The notes: generated by a model not told the origin, from the letters alone. DNA of 64,000 nucleotides from Stomoxys calcitrans (GCF_963082655.1 NC_081554.1:44698291-44762290); one strand, 5' to 3'; counted from the first letter of the stretch, positions 11,280 through 24,045 are shown. Program-made: numbers and translations.

Positions 11280-13556
11280 TACTTTGCTTTAATTGGCTAT
11301 GATAGAACATGTGGAACATATAGCCGAAGGTAAAATAGAGTTCCAAACGCCTCGATCTTCGGCGCTCCTTCTAAAATCTGTGACACCAAGTTTCGAGGTG
11401 TCTCTCACCACTTAATTTTTTCATCGGGCTTTGGTCGTCCCGGTTTGCGTGTACCACCGTGTTTGCCTTCAAAAGACTTTTTTTCTGGAGCTTCTTCATC
11501 TATTTTGACAACATGACCCAGGCAACGCAGCCTTTGTATTTTGATTAGTGCAACTATGCTATCGTCGCCATAAGGCTTATACAGCTCGTGGTTCATACGT
11601 CGCCTATATTCTCCATTAACGCAAATTGGTCCATATATATTTTACGAAGAATCTTTCTCTCAAATACTCCAAGTACTATCTCATCTGCTTTCACAAGAAG
11701 CCATGCCTCAGAACTATATAACAACACGGGTAGTATCAGTGTCTTGTATGGTGTAATTTTCGTCTGTCGAGTTGGCCTTATTCCTAAACTGCTTACTTTA
11801 TCTAAAGTAGCATCTGTTTGCCAGTATTATTCTTCGCTTTATCTCAAAACTGGTGTCATTCGTTTTGGTTACGGCGTTGCCGAGGTGGATAAAGTTGTTG
11901 ATTATCTCAAATTTGTGGTTCCCAACTTTTTGTATTTTTCTTTATCTGCTCGGTTGTGCAAGGCTTTTTGAGAGTTGAAACCATCCATTTCGTCTTATCT
12001 CCATTTACTGCCAGACCCATTTCCACTGACTCTCTTTCGATTCTTTCAAAGGCAGCATTTGCTACTTCCGGTGATCGACCTATGATATTGATGTCGTCGG
12101 CATAGGCGAGTAGAATGTGTTCCCTTGTGATTAGTGTGCCATATCAATTCACATCTGCATCTCCTATAATCTTCTCCAGCAGGATATTAAAGAGATCACA
12201 CTATGGGCTGTCTCCTGGTCTGAAACCTCGTTTGATATTAAATGATTCGGAGAGATTCTTTCCTATTCTTACTGAGGAACGCATATCAGCAAATGTCATC
12301 CTGCAGAGTCTTATTAAATTTGCAGGGATACCAAGCTCAGACATGGCTTGAAATGCCTTTGAATGTAAATAAGTATCGAAAGCGGCTTTGTAGTCAACAA
12401 AGAGATGGTAGGTATTGATTTGTCTTTCTCGGGTCTTTTCCAGGATTTGTCGCAGTGTGAATACCTAGTCCATTGTGGATTTACCAGGTCTAAAGTCACA
12501 TTGATAGGGTCCAATTATTTCATTGACTTTAATCTTTCACACAGTACGCTCGAGAGTATCTTGTATGCGATGGGGAGGAGACTTATTCCTCTGTAGTTGG
12601 CATATTCCGTCTTGTCTCTTTTCTTTTGTACGGGACATATTATGCTGAGGTTCCAACCATCGGGTATGCGTTCTTCTAGCCAGAATTGCGCAGAAAAGCT
12701 GATTCATACGCTTTATTGGCGTTTCGCCTCCGGTCTTAAATAGTTCAGCGGGTAACCCGTCGGCTCCTGCTGCTTTGTTGTTCTTCAGTTGGGTCACTGC
12801 TACTTGTACCCCATTCTGAATAGGAGGTAAACATTCAATAACATCATCAGGGATTATGTCTGCGGTATCCTCTTCGCCGCCATCGTCGGACACTAGCAGT
12901 TGGGAAACATTTTCTTTCCATATCCTCAGCATGTAATCTGTGTCAGTTACCAGATATCCTTCTTTGTCTCTGCAGGAGGATGTGCCTGCACCAACGCCAT
13001 TCCCAGTCCATCGCACTTCCTGTATCTGCCTTGTACTTCTCTAATACATCCGCCAGTGCGTATACTGCACCTTCTCAATAGAGAGTGCGGATATTCCATG
13101 TGCAGATGTGCTAATCGTGGTCCTATTTTCGTTTGCAAGGGTCGTCAACGTTAGGGGGTTCATTTTTACTATTCCTTTCTTTCTCATAGTGATTCTCATA
13201 GTTTTCCGGGACGGCGGGTTACTGGCCAGGCCCCCAACCGCATCGGTTTCGTGGGATCGCACATGTATCCCTCGTTGTTGCCAGCCGCTAACCTGGGAAT
13301 AGACGCTGATATTGGCCATTGGTTATTTGAAGGCGCCAATAACTCGTCTTTTCATCTCGAGTGTCATTGGCACTCAGTATATAATTAAGAGCCCGTGCCA
13401 CCTGACTCCTCTCAAAATTCGCTAACTACTCGCGGCAGCATTTGCAGCTACTCCGCATAAAAACGGAGTTTTCCACCATCTGCAACCTGTCAGCAAGTCA
13501 GAGCTTAAAGTTCCAGCTCCGAGCTCTCACAACGCAAACCTCTTACCCCCCATTTG
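11280..13556 (-). mobile_element. RTE-like non-LTR retrotransposon remnant
   Basis: Reading the - strand, the 5' leader (13556 to about 13330) leads to a start of an endonuclease-like part (13319-13041). An RT follows with 'LKNNKAAGADGLPAELFKTG' (about 12790-12700), then the thumb. The C-terminal part reads 'IKIQRLRCLGHVVKID' (about 11530-11490) and 'GTRKPGRPKPDEKIKW'. These are hallmarks of RTE-type pol proteins. Most of the endonuclease is missing and frames shift repeatedly, so it is dead. Confidence 0.78.
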
Positions 13557-13561
13557 GGTTT

Positions 13562-14440
13562 ATGTTTTTATACCCTCCACCATAGGATATGGGTATACTA
13601 ATTTTGTGATATACGACATATTCTTGATCGTCATGACATTTTAAGTCGATCTAGTCTGTCCGTCAGTCTGTCTATCGAAAGCACGTTATCTTTCGAAGGA
13701 GTAAAGCTAGGCACTTGAAATTTATTAAAATAGGTAAAGTCGATTGCAATTGTAAATCGGTCCATGTTTTAATAACCGAATTCTCGAATATCAAATCTCT
13801 AGAGGGCGCAGTTCTTATCCGATTTGCCTGAAATTTTGCACGTGGCGTTTTGTTTTGACTTCCCAATTTTGCCAAGTATTGTTCAAATTGATTCATAACC
13901 TGATATAACTGACATATATACCGATCTAATGATTAGACATCTTGAGCTTCTCGATTCGATTTTTCTCGTAATTCTTATCCGATTTGGCTGAAATTTAGAA
14001 AATGTGGTTTTGGTGTGACTTCCAACAACTGTGCAAAGTATGGTTAACATCAGTCCATAACCGGATACAGCTGCCATATAAACCGATCTTCCTACTAGAC
14101 TTCTTGAGCTTTTAGGGAGCGCAATTCCTATGCGATTTGGCTAAAATATCGCACATATCGTTTTGAGGTGACTACCAATCAATGTGTCAAGTATGGTCTA
14201 AATCAGTCCAGGTTATGGACTGCCAGATTTGACTTCTCAAGCCTCTATAGGTCACAATTCTTATCCGAATTGCCTGAGGTGTCTTGTTATGCCTTTCAAC
14301 AACTGTGGTAAGTATGGTTCAAAAGGTTCGAAACCTGATATAGCTGCCATATAAACCGATCTCCCGATTAGATTTCTTGAGCTTCTAGAGGGCGCAATTC
14401 TTACTCGATTTGGTTGAAATTTTGCACATATTGTTGAGAA
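13562..14440 (-). repeat. 153-bp-monomer repeat element (inverted)
   Basis: It opens on the + strand with 'tttataccctccaccatagg', followed by the trailer complement ('ctgtccgtcagtctgtc'). About five monomers follow ('ataaaccgatctcccgatta', 'cttgagcttctagagggcgc'). It is the reverse orientation of the 9955-11258 element. Confidence 0.82.
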
Positions 14441-14478
14441 ATTATTTCTGAGGTGTTATAGAGGTTGTGTGCAACATT

Positions 14479-15720
14479 TCAAGGCAACATTTCAAGACCT
14501 TTTGGCAGGCCCCTAAAATAGGTCACCTCGTTATTTCGAAAAATTGTTCGGGCGATAATCTCTTCTGCAGTTGAAAGGGAGTCTAAGTCCTGGATCTCTA
14601 TATACGCAAATGGTCTAAGAACATGGACCACCGCTGATTCCTTAAGAGAGCCTTTAAGTTCATCTGGAAACTCGTCTTTTTTGCCTCCTTTCTCCATCTC
14701 CAAGAAAATTGTTACCATTTTGGTCTTCCTGATGAATGGTACCGCAACGTCAGTCTCCTCAGGCTTCAAATTTTGCTTGAGACTTCGAAGCACGTCGCCA
14801 TTACAATGCCCCTCAGCTGGTTTACCGCTTTGATGGAGGCGGCGAACTCTTCTGCAGTAGAGAGCGAGTCTCAGTCCTGGATGTCTATATATACGCCTCG
14901 AAGACCCTGGACCACCGCTGATTCCTTAAGCGTGCCTTCAAATTCATCTCGAAATCCGACTTTTGGCTGTCGTGCTCGTTGCTTTTTCTCATTGGCGCCT
15001 TTCCGATCCTCTTCTGCAATAGAGAGGGAGCCTCAGTCCTGGATCTTCATATAAGCTTTTGTTCTAAGACCCTGGACCACCGCTGATTCCTTAGCCATGC
15101 CTTCAAGTTCATCTCGCAACTCGACTTTTGGCAGTCGTGCTCGTTGCTTTTTCTCCTTGGTGCCTTTCCCATCCTTAGGTCGCTCTCTATTTTGTTGGTA
15201 CCTTGGTATTTCTCTGTTCAGGTTTGCCGCTTTGGATGGACTGTCCGGTTGCCATTTTTCCTTGTCCAGATTTACATCTGGGCTGGGCATAACTATGCCC
15301 CTTTGCTGGTTTACCGCGTTTATGGCGGCGGCGACCTCTTCTGCACTGGATCTCTATATACGACTTTGATCTAAGACCCTGGATCACCGCTGATTCCTGA
15401 AGCGTGTTTGTAAGTGCATTTCGAAACTAGTCCTTTTTTGCTCCCTTCCCCATCACCAGGAGAATTGCTCCCGTTTTCATGTTCAAAGGCTTCACACTTT
15501 GTCTGAGATTTCTTAGCATGTCGGCATAACCATGCCCCTCTACTGGTTACTTGGTGACAGCTTTTCAGCTCGCTTTTTGGCTGTCCTGCTCGTTGTTTTT
15601 TTCTCCTTTTCTCAGCCTTTCTTAGGCTTAGGTCGCTCTCTTTTTTGTTGGTAGCTTGGCCTTTCCTTGTTTATATTTCGGTTTGCCGCTTTGTACGGAC
15701 CTTCCACTAGCCGCGCATCG
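14479..15720 (-). pseudogene. LINE ORF1 (gag-like) remnant with repeated segment
   Basis: On the - strand, frames read 'ESAVV.GLR...YIEIQDLDSLSTAEE', the kind of segment found in gag-like ORF1 proteins of non-LTR elements, next to lysine-rich text ('KGTKEKKQRARLPK'). The segment recurs four times: 'ctcttctgca' begins at about 14562, 14850, 15011 and 15338, each followed by 'ctggatctctatata'-like and 'caccgctgattcct' sequence. The spacing is irregular (about 288, 161 and 327 bp), so several duplication or deletion events happened. Its RT part is not adjacent. Confidence 0.65.
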
Positions 15721-15892
15721 GCTGGGCCCTTCTTTTCACAAAATTTTGCGAATACAAATTGTGTTGAATTAAATTCCACCAAATATTAGAGATCAACATT
15801 CAAATAAAAGTAGTGTGAGTCCCAATCCCAAAACTCTTGGCAGACATATATGCGATATGGTACTCAAAAGATAGATGATTTACAGAAGATTA

Positions 15893-15990
15893 TCGGCACA
15901 AGAAGCCGATTACTGGTTTAGGTGACCATAGTATATCTAGTGGCATAGGGGGGATTAGTATCCACACCCTCTTTTCAATCCAACCTATAG
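15893..15990 (+). mobile_element. LINE-A 3' end scrap
   Basis: 'cacaagaagccgattactgg' and 'caccctcttttcaatcc' match the 3' untranslated end of LINE-A as seen at 48985-49075. Nothing else of the element is here. Confidence 0.6.
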
Positions 15991-17334
15991 ACGACTATGA
16001 TTTTCTAATAAGCAATCCGCTTAAAATGTATTTAAAAAAAATTTTTTTTTTTTTTTGAAACCACTGTGCAACATTTACCAAATACTGCCATCATTCAGCA
16101 TGCAGTAATTTGGTTAATGTTGTTCTCCCTAGACTCCATTTATTTGTGCTTTGATTTTTTCTTTTTTTTTTTTGTATATGACCCAGTTTGTGGCGACCAT
16201 AAAACGACAAGTTACCTTCACAAAATATGACGATGTGTCTGCAGATTGTGATAAACGCCACCAAAAGCAAATCTACAGCCACAACAAAGCCACGAAAAGC
16301 CGGTACACAATCGCGTGCATTCCCGGTTGGAAACAGTAATACCTGCTTGCCTTGTTTGTGGGAGGGAGGAGAACGTACATGTACATGTGGTGGTCATTTT
16401 CAGCACATTAAGTCAACCGCAAATCCTGGAAAATCCAAGAGAAGAACCGCCAACAAACAAACACACAAACAACAAAAAAATAAAAAATAAAATGAAATGT
16501 AGTTTAAATCATAAAAGAAAATCGCCGTCACATACTTAAGAAACAAATCAAAATTTAAGTACTTTAGACGAAAAGAAACCTAAGGATGACAGCTTTCATA
16601 GGCTAGTGGTGGCAGGGTGGCTGGCTAGCTGTTTGTACAGCTGGTGCACGAAGCTATTACGTTTCAGAGGGGTAATGATGCGAAGGCAACAGTAATTAAG
16701 TGAAACTAGAATCACAAAAACGCTGTGACCTGGATTGTGGCCACCATTTACTTTCACGCACACACATCTCGGTGGCAATTCTCATCATCGTTCCTTTCTG
16801 TATGGTCGAATGCGATGAAATGGACACATTCGTCTCATGTACATGGTGGTACTCTAATGGACAACACACATTCAACATGCGGAAATGTTTACTTTCGAAC
16901 GTATGATTTATTTATAATGATGTATTAACAACACCCATACGTCATGGTGTCCCATTTAAGGGAGTTACTATTTGGTAAATGGCAGAAGGGAAAATGAAGG
17001 GAAAAGTACATGGTTACAACTCACTCAATTTAAATTGTAACAAACTAATTGGCAAATAAAATTGAATGGTTTAGATCTTATCATAATGCACATTTCATTT
17101 GTAAACGTTTCGAGTATAAAACGCTTAAAGTATGATTATAAATTTAATTAAAGTAACAAATGGGCAATAATTCAAATTCATTTTTTTCTCTTTGTTAAAA
17201 TTCTAACTAGTAAAAATGCAAAACATTTAGCCAGACTAAATTTTCTCAGGGCTATATCCTCCTATGAGCTGAAACTAAAAGGATAATCTGGTTTCATAAC
17301 GGTTCATAAAGGAGCAATAACAAGTAAAAAGGCG
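15991..17334. other. single-copy-looking noncoding stretch
   Basis: No match to the window's repeat families and no exon I can defend. It has T-runs near 16030-16060 and 16155-16175. The longest open frames are low-complexity Lys/Thr/Gln text. If the + strand gene begins upstream of the window, this is intron; if not, its promoter or 5' exons could be here. I cannot tell which. Confidence 0.4.
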
Positions 17335-18572
17335 TTAAGTTCGGCCGGGCCGAACTTTGGATACCCACCACCTCAGGTATATATGTGAACCACCTTTCGT
17401 CAAAATCCAGTAAAAATGCATACCATATGCCCCATAGCAGCTATATAGACATATCATCCGATTTAGACCAAATGCTTATAAGTACAAGTCATTCTTCAAC
17501 CGTGAGATCGGTCTATATGGCAGCTATATCCAAATCTGGACCAATCTGAGATCTGGAATTGAAGACAAATATCGAAGGGCCCAACACAACTCACTGTCCC
17601 AAATTTCGGCGACATCGGAGAATAAATGAGCTTTTTATGGGCCCAAAACCTTAAATCGAGAGATCGGTCTTTATGGCAGCTATATCCAAATCTGAACCGA
17701 TCAGGGCCAAATAGAAGAAAGATGTCGAAGGGCCTAAGGCAACTCATTGTCCCAAATTTCAGTAAAATCGGATAATAAATGCGGCTTGAATGGGCCTAAG
17801 ACCCTAAATCTGAGGATCGGTATATATGGCAGCTATATCCAAATGTGGACCGATCTGGGCCAAATTGACGAATAATGTCGAAGGGCCTAACACAACTCAC
17901 TGTCCCAAATTTTAGCAAAATCGGATAATAAATGTGGCTTTTATGGGCCCAAGACCCTAAATCGGTGGATCGGTATATATGGCAGCTATATCCAAATCTG
18001 GACCGATCTGGGCCAAATTGACGAAAGATGTCGAAGGGCTCAACACAACTCACTGTCCCTAATTTCAGCAAAATCGGATAATAAATGTGGCTTTTATGGC
18101 CCTAAGACCATAAATCGGAGGATCGGTCTATATGGCAGCTATATCCAAATCTGGACCGATCTGGGCCAAATTGACGAAGGATGTCGAAGGGCTCAACACA
18201 ACTCACTGTCCTTAATTAATTTAATAATAAATGTGGCTTTTATGGGCCTAAGACCCCATATCGGCGTATCGGTCTATATGGGGGCTATATCAAGATATAG
18301 TCCGATATAGCCCATCTTCGAACTTAACCTGCTTATGGACAAAAAAAGACAAAAAAAGAATCTGTGCAAAATTTCAGCTCAATATCTCTATTTTTAAAGA
18401 CTGTAGCGTGATTTCAACAGACAGACGGACGGACATGTCTAGATCGTCTTAGATTTGTTCGCTGATCAAGAATATATATATATACTTTATAGGGTCGGAA
18501 ATGGATATTTCGATGTGTTGCAAACGGAATGACAAAATGAATATACCCCCATCCTTCGGTGGTGGGTATAAA
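17335..18572 (+). repeat. 153-bp-monomer repeat element
   Basis: It starts 'gttcggccgggccgaacttt' and contains about six monomers with 'tatatggcagctatatccaa', with neighbouring units at about 17811, 17967 and 18121. It ends with the trailer 'cagacggacggacatgtcta', 'gtgttgcaaacggaatgaca' and 'ggtggtgggtata'. The - strand frames across it are artefacts of the repeat. Confidence 0.85.
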
Positions 18573-18699
18573 AAAAGCAGACTATTTAGGACCATTCTTT
18601 ACTCGAATGTCCAACAAACGTGATAAAAAAGAGCCTTATAGAGGTTTAAAAGGCTTTAAATCGGGAGATGGTCTTAAGACCATCCTTAGCTGGATATTA

Positions 18700-19345
18700 G
18701 GTAAGGTTAGGTTAAGTTGAAACGAGGGTGCAGATATTAATGCGCCCCATGCCACTATGGACATACATCGAAGCCACTAAACGACGCTCTGTTGTGCGCT
18801 CCATTGTTGTGCGCTCTAAAATCTATAGAGTAACCTCTACAACGAAAATCTGTAGTTAGGAATTCCGTGCTACAATACTTACAAAATCCTTAATTGTTTT
18901 CAATACCACTCCCCTAAGTTGGTTCATACCTGATATTGTGTCTCCACCTAAGTCCCGCTATCTGTTATAGGCGAAAGCCGGGTAATGTCAAAGGAAATGC
19001 TCCAGCGTCTCATCATCTTCCCTGCATGCCCTACACATGCTATCACTTGCCGCACCGATTTTACACAAGTGAGCTCGTAGTCCTATGTGTCCAGTTATGA
19101 TACCGAGAGCTATACTGAACTCCTTCTTACTTCCCTTCAGTAATAAACTCGTTTTCTCACGATCTGAATCTCACCATAGGATTCTCGCCGTCCTACCGAC
19201 CGTTTCGCTATTCCACAGGCTTTCATAAGCATTTGTCGCCCACTCCCTGCACTCGAACTGCGTCGATCTGAAAGGCTTCGGGTTAACCAAGTTTATTGAC
19301 GGCAGTCCTCTGGCCTTCACCACCTGCAGTCCTCTGGCCTTCACC
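18700..19345 (-). pseudogene. LINE-A 3' part (RNase H end, C-terminal finger, 3' UTR)
   Basis: The + strand shows the complement of the LINE-A end: 'gatattaatgcgccccatgc', then 'ctcatcatcttccctgcatg' (the Cys/His-rich finger region), then 'ggcttcgggttaaccaagtt', matching 48505-48530. The frame is broken. Confidence 0.75.
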
Positions 19346-19359
19346 TGATGGCATGGGGA

Positions 19360-20095
19360 ATGGACATGCATTCGTCGGAGATTATTAGGAAAACTGTGTA
19401 TCAAGCGGAGATCCTTCCAATAAAAGAAGTGGTAGAATGGTTTAGTAGGAATGGCTAATATCTTCACAGACAGCCAGGCGGTAATTATAAACATATTTCT
19501 GAATTCAAAAACCTCGACTGTCGCAGATCTCTCAATGAGTTGGCTGAACAGTTCAAAACTCACCTGTTTTTGGTAGCGGGCCACCGAGATATTCCAGGGA
19601 ATTGTAGAGCAGTCTAGCTTGCGAGACTAGGAATTATCTTACACATTGCAGAGGAACTGGAACCTGTGGGTATACCTCTAGCGGTATGTAAGTTAGGTCT
19701 TCAGGATATGGCCCGATGGCAACGGTTTTGTGGGTTGTAAATACTCCAAAAATACGTGGCTCAATATGGACTTGAAGAGATCTACCGCTTTGCTGTCGCC
19801 GGCTTGAACAGACGTCTCAGTCAACGTGGCCTTCATGACAGGTCACTGTCTGATCGGAAAGCATACTGACAGACTAAAGGTTGTGAGAAACGACTTCTGC
19901 AGAAGCTGTGAGCACGTCGAGGAAGAAGAGACTATAGAACATCTGATGTGTGTGTTCCGCACTGGCAGTCAGTTCATTGAGAACTTGTCTGATTAAAGCA
20001 ATTCGGATGGTTCAACGGTAGAAACTGGAAGGCATCTTCCTTCCTTCCTTCCTCTATTCCGTCTGAGGGCAGGTTGGAACATTTACCTTACCTAA
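19360..20095 (+). pseudogene. LINE-B RNase H / C-terminal fragment
   Basis: The + strand reads 'NIFTDSQAVI' (about 19455-19490), the RNase H block around the second acidic residue. Further on come 'RATEIFQGIVEQ' and a C-terminal finger 'CRSCEHVEEEETIEHLMC' (about 19900-19955). This family differs from LINE-A; its second copy is at 24050-26115 in the opposite orientation. Stops interrupt it. Confidence 0.75.
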
Positions 20096-20391
20096 TCTAA
20101 GTGCGTAGCGACCATGATTTGGCGATTTAATTTGCAAATAATTCTTGGGCAAGTACTTTTATATAGACAATGAGTGGTTAAGGTGGCGTATGATGTATGG
20201 CATATCTGAGCATAATTATCAATAAGTAATCATACACACCCATGTCCATTTAACGTAATACAGAAATTATTTTAAATGGTGTGTGCTGTGCCAGAGATTT
20301 TTGTTTAATGACGGGAGCTATCAATCACGTCTGAGGAGGTATCAAAGTCAGTTATTCTTACAAAAAACGGTTATTCTTACCCACAAGCCAG

Positions 20392-20560
20392 GCGTCCCGG
20401 TAGCCAAATTGGTAGCGTGCTTGGATTGCTAGTCCAGAGGTCGTGGGTTCAATTCCCAACAGATGCCTTGTCGCTGCTGTGGTATCACAATGGACTTAAA
20501 TTTGATTATGTGAGTCTGTAAAGGACAGCCACACTTACACTTATTACACCTAACCTACAC
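20392..20560 (+). mobile_element. second tRNA-derived SINE type (single copy here)
   Basis: The head at 20392-20466 folds like a tRNA anticodon and T arm. It has an A box-like 'tagccaaattggtagcg', an anticodon loop 'ttgctag' between pairing 5-mers, and a B box-like 'ggttcaattcc'. The acceptor ends do not pair, so it is not a working tRNA gene. The unrelated body after it ('tatcacaatggacttaaatt') supports a SINE. Confidence 0.55.
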
Positions 20561-20903
20561 AGGAGCTATCCTGAGTGGAGGCGTGGTTCATGGACAAAGA
20601 ATTCCTGGGTTTAAGCTACTAAGTGCTGCAACACTGCAAAGGGTTGCTTAAATAAACCAGCCTTTATTATCAGAAACAGGCAGCCTTGATGCAAATAATG
20701 AAGAAGTAATACCTCACCCAAACATTTTACACCTCTGTCCCTTGTAGACCTGAGAGGAAGCGGAAATTGTGGAGGACATTTTAATAATCGCTGAAGGAAT
20801 CATTTTAATCTACACCTCTAAGAAGCAAAACAAGGGACAAAACATGACGGCCATGGCAGACCACAGAATTAGGAATATAAAGTACTCAAACGAAAAATTT
20901 ATA

Positions 20904-21148
20904 GGAGGCCACCGTAGCGCAGAGGTTAGCATGTCCGCCTATGACGCTGAACGCCTGGGTTCGAATCCAGGTGAGACCATCAGAAAAAACTTTCAGCGGT
21001 GGTTTTCCCCTTCTAATGCTGGCAACATTTGTGAGGTACATGCCATGTAAAACTTCTCTCCAAAAAGGTGTCACGCTGCGGCACTCATTGATATATGAAC
21101 AGTTTGCCCCTGTTCCTTAGTGGAATGTTTATTGGCAAAATTTGCAAA
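20904..21148 (+). mobile_element. tRNA-derived SINE, internally deleted
   Basis: Starts 'ggaggccaccgtagcgcaga' with clear A and B boxes. About 70 bp are missing in the second half, where 'gctgcggcac' jumps to 'tcattgatatatg'. The tail 'ggcaaaatttgcaaag' is present. Confidence 0.85.
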
Positions 21149-21319
21149 GTACGAACTCAAGTTTAAGGCCCCTCAATCAAAAAAATCCAAAACGAACATT
21201 TAGCCCGATAGAGTCAAAATAAGACTCCAATAAAATGTCTTTGAGAGTAGAGTACGCATTTTGCAGTTAAATTCGGAGCAAAGTTCACACAATTTCAACA
21301 AATGTAAATTTTATTAATA

Positions 21320-21556
21320 TTGGGTTGCCCAAAAAGTAATTGCGGATTTTTCATATAGTCGGCGTTGACAAATTTTTTCACAGCTTGTGACTCTGTAATT
21401 GCATTCTTTCTTCTGTCAGTTATCAGCTGTTACTTTTAGCTTGTTTAAAAAAAAAAAGTGTAAAAAAAGTATATTTGTTTAATGTTCAATCTAAGTTTTA
21501 TTAAAAATGCATTTACTTTCTTATAAAAAATCCGCAATTACTTTTTGGGCAACCCA
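21320..21556 (+). mobile_element. mariner-type MITE, copy 2
   Basis: Full-length, with TIRs 'ttgggttgcccaaaaagtaa' and complement, TA on both sides. Same orientation as copy 1. No coding capacity. Confidence 0.9.
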
Positions 21557-22173
21557 TAGTATTCTGTACAAATTTAAAATTCAAAACTAGTCTTTGCTAG
21601 TGAAAACTTACTTCTCATCTTAATACGATTTGCCACACCGAAACTTAAGGTCATATTTACCTGTTTTTGTTATATTATATCTTTCACACTAAAAACCTAA
21701 AAAAAAACAACACCCTTCAACGCACATCAGTTAGTCCTTCATCGGCCAACTCAAGACTTCAGGAATGTTAATGGTGGCAAAGGTAATGAACAAAATTTGT
21801 CTGCAATAAAATAACCAACATAGCAAAGGTCAAATTAATGAAATTACCAAAGAATTCTTTGTTGTGGGGGCAAGACAGAACTTCCGGTTTAACCCCAACT
21901 ACTATCTCAAGGCCACAAGGCAATGTGCTAATGGAAATGGTGATGAAGATGATGAGAAATTTGCATGTTTGGCTAAAACGAAAAACCAAACCAAACCCTC
22001 AAAATAGATATCATTTAATTTAGGGCCTTTTAAAGGGAATGCATTAAAAGACACTAAAAGCACACGAGTTGTTATTATCCAGTAATTGGAGAATATTATC
22101 TTTAAGTTACCCTTCCACGTATGTTAAACTAAGTTGATTGATTTTTTTTTTTTGTGCTTCCTCCCCAACCTAG
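21557..22173. other. intron or upstream sequence before the first TOG exon
   Basis: Single-copy-looking. It ends in a T-rich tract and 'ccccaacctag', the acceptor of the exon at 22174. I see no other exon here. Confidence 0.5.
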
Positions 22174-22521
22174 AATTGGCGCCATCGTTTGCAGGGTGTT
22201 GCACAATTGGAACAAGCCCTGAGATCATCCGACAACCTAGCGAGTGTTCAACCCTGCCTGGATTCCCTGCTGCGCACTCTACTCTCATCCGAATGTAAAG
22301 CGGAAGTGGCCGAGGAAAAGCGGAAGCTATTAATCAATTTGATAACACGTCTCCCACTCGATAATCTTGAAGACCGTACCATGCAAATTATGAGCGGCTT
22401 GTGTCGCCAAGGAGGTGCCGGTGCCAATCGAGTGTGTAAAGCGTTAATGCAGCGCCTACCACCGTCGGCCATAATTTTGAAATTGATATCGCAGGACTTT
22501 CTCCATGCCAAAAGCTCAAGG
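22174..22521 (+). CDS. TOGARAM/crescerin-like gene, exon encoding first half of a TOG domain
   Basis: The exon runs from a T-rich acceptor (…cctag) to a GTAAGT donor and is exactly 116 codons, phase 0 at both ends. The protein begins N-W-R-x-R-L-x-G-V-x-x-L-E, the signature of the first HEAT helix of a TOG domain; the Trp is the tubulin-contact position in known TOG domains. Amphipathic helix pairs follow, to residue 116. Joined to the next exon, it completes a TOG fold. TOG proteins bind tubulin and tune microtubule growth, and this subtype acts in cilia and sensory endings. I believe the fruit-fly counterpart is CG42399, from memory and not verified. Earlier exons are not visible in the window. 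Confidence 0.85.
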
Positions 22522-23105
22522 GTAAGTACTCATTTAAATCTCTTTTTCTCTCAATGTGTCGCATTTCTTTTGTAGAGCGAAAACAAAAACTCTAGCAAAC
22601 GGAAATGGAAATTATTCTGGTTCCGTTTTCTTTGGACAGTGGTCAAGTGTTGCCAATGCTGGCTGATAACGAATATACATGGTATCCTCAATGAGTAGTT
22701 TATACTCTCGCTCTTTGTTTACGGCGATTCATTTCGTTTTGTTTTAAGTGGGGATTTTTTTCTTTGTCTGAGCACCGGCACTTTTTGTTTTTGAGAAGGG
22801 TTTCTTTTATTGGTCACTGTTTGATTTGCATGATGTTTAATGGTTCCAAATGAACTGTGCACCTTGTGCTCAATGCATTTCATTTGCATGTCGGCGAACT
22901 TCCGTCGTCGTCACTAAACATTCCAAAGAATATTAATAATTGAAAATTTAGCCAATGGTCAATGGTCAATGGTAGGGGAAGGAAAGGCAAATGACAAAGA
23001 GATGTTGAAACTTTAAGTATCGAAAATCTTGCTCTTAAGTTGTCTTTTTTAAAAATCCGAATTTTTTGAAAATTTTAATTTATAAGGACGAAAATTTCAA
23101 AGTAA
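22522..23105. other. intron 1, single-copy part
   Basis: No repeat family or exon recognised. It starts with the GTAAGT donor and contains T-rich stretches. It runs into the repeat element at 23110. Confidence 0.6.
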
Positions 23106-23109
23106 TACC

Positions 23110-24045
23110 TTTTTATACCCACCACCATAGGATGAGGATGTACTTATCTAGTCATTCCGTTTATAACACCTCGAAATATTCGTCTAGGACTATATATATT
23201 CTTGATCGTCTCGATGTTCTGAGTTGATCTAGTTATGTCCGTCCGTCCTTCCGTCTGTCGAAATCACGATAGCGGTCGAACGTGTACAACTAGCCGCTTG
23301 AAATTTTACACAGGTTCTTAATATTGTAGTAGGTCATTGGGGATTACAAATGGGCCATATCGGTTCAGATTTAGATATAGCTCCCATATAAACCGATCTA
23401 CCGATTTGATTATTAAGTCCCTGGAAGCCGCAATTTTTGTCCGATTTGGCCGAAATTTTGCATGTAGTGTTCAGTTAGGACTTCCAACAACTGTGCCAAG
23501 TACGGTCCGAATCGGTCTATAACCTGATATAGCTTCCACATAAACCGAACTCCCGATTTCAATTCTTGAGCCCTTACAAGCCGCAATTTTTGTCCGATTT
23601 GGCCTCAATTTGGCATGTAGTGTTCTGTTATGACTTCCAACAACTTTGCTAAGTTCGGTCTGAATCGGTCTATAACCTGATATAGCTCCCATGTAAACCG
23701 ATCTCCCGATTTCACTTCTTGAGCCCTTACAAGCCGCAATGTTTGTGCGATTTGGCTTAAAATTGAACATGAAGTGTTTTGTTATGACTTTGTGCCAACT
23801 GTGCCAAGTACGGTTCAAATCGGTTCATAACCTGATATAGTCCCTATACAAACCGATCTCACGATTTGACTTCTTGAGCCCTTACAAGTCGCAATTTTTG
23901 TCTAGTTTGGCTGAAATTTTGCTTGTGGTGTTCCGTTATAATTTCCAAAAATTGTGCCAAGTTTGGTCTGAGGCGGTCTATAACCTGATATAGTTCCCAA
24001 ATAAACCGATTTTTGTCCCATTTTGCGAGCACGGGAAGTATGGTA
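23110..24045 (-). repeat. 153-bp-monomer repeat element (inverted)
   Basis: Starts 'tttttatacccaccaccata', followed by the trailer complement ('gtccgtccgtccttccgtct'). About five monomers follow, with 'cttgagccc' near 23564, 23717 and 23869, a spacing of 152-153 bp. Confidence 0.85.

Noticed and set aside
16227..16539. Lys/Gln/Thr-rich open frames that might be an upstream exon of the TOG gene
   Set aside because: Low-complexity text, no matching donor in the right phase for the exon at 22174, and overlapping frames give equally plausible nonsense.
17335..18572. CRISPR-like regularly spaced repeats
   Set aside because: Units are about 153 bp, diverged along their full length with no repeat/spacer division. 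The genome is eukaryotic.
20392..20466. Functional tRNA-Ser-like gene (anticodon loop with GCT)
   Set aside because: The acceptor stem does not pair and there is no long variable arm as tRNA-Ser needs. The sequence continues into a non-tRNA body, so it is a SINE head.
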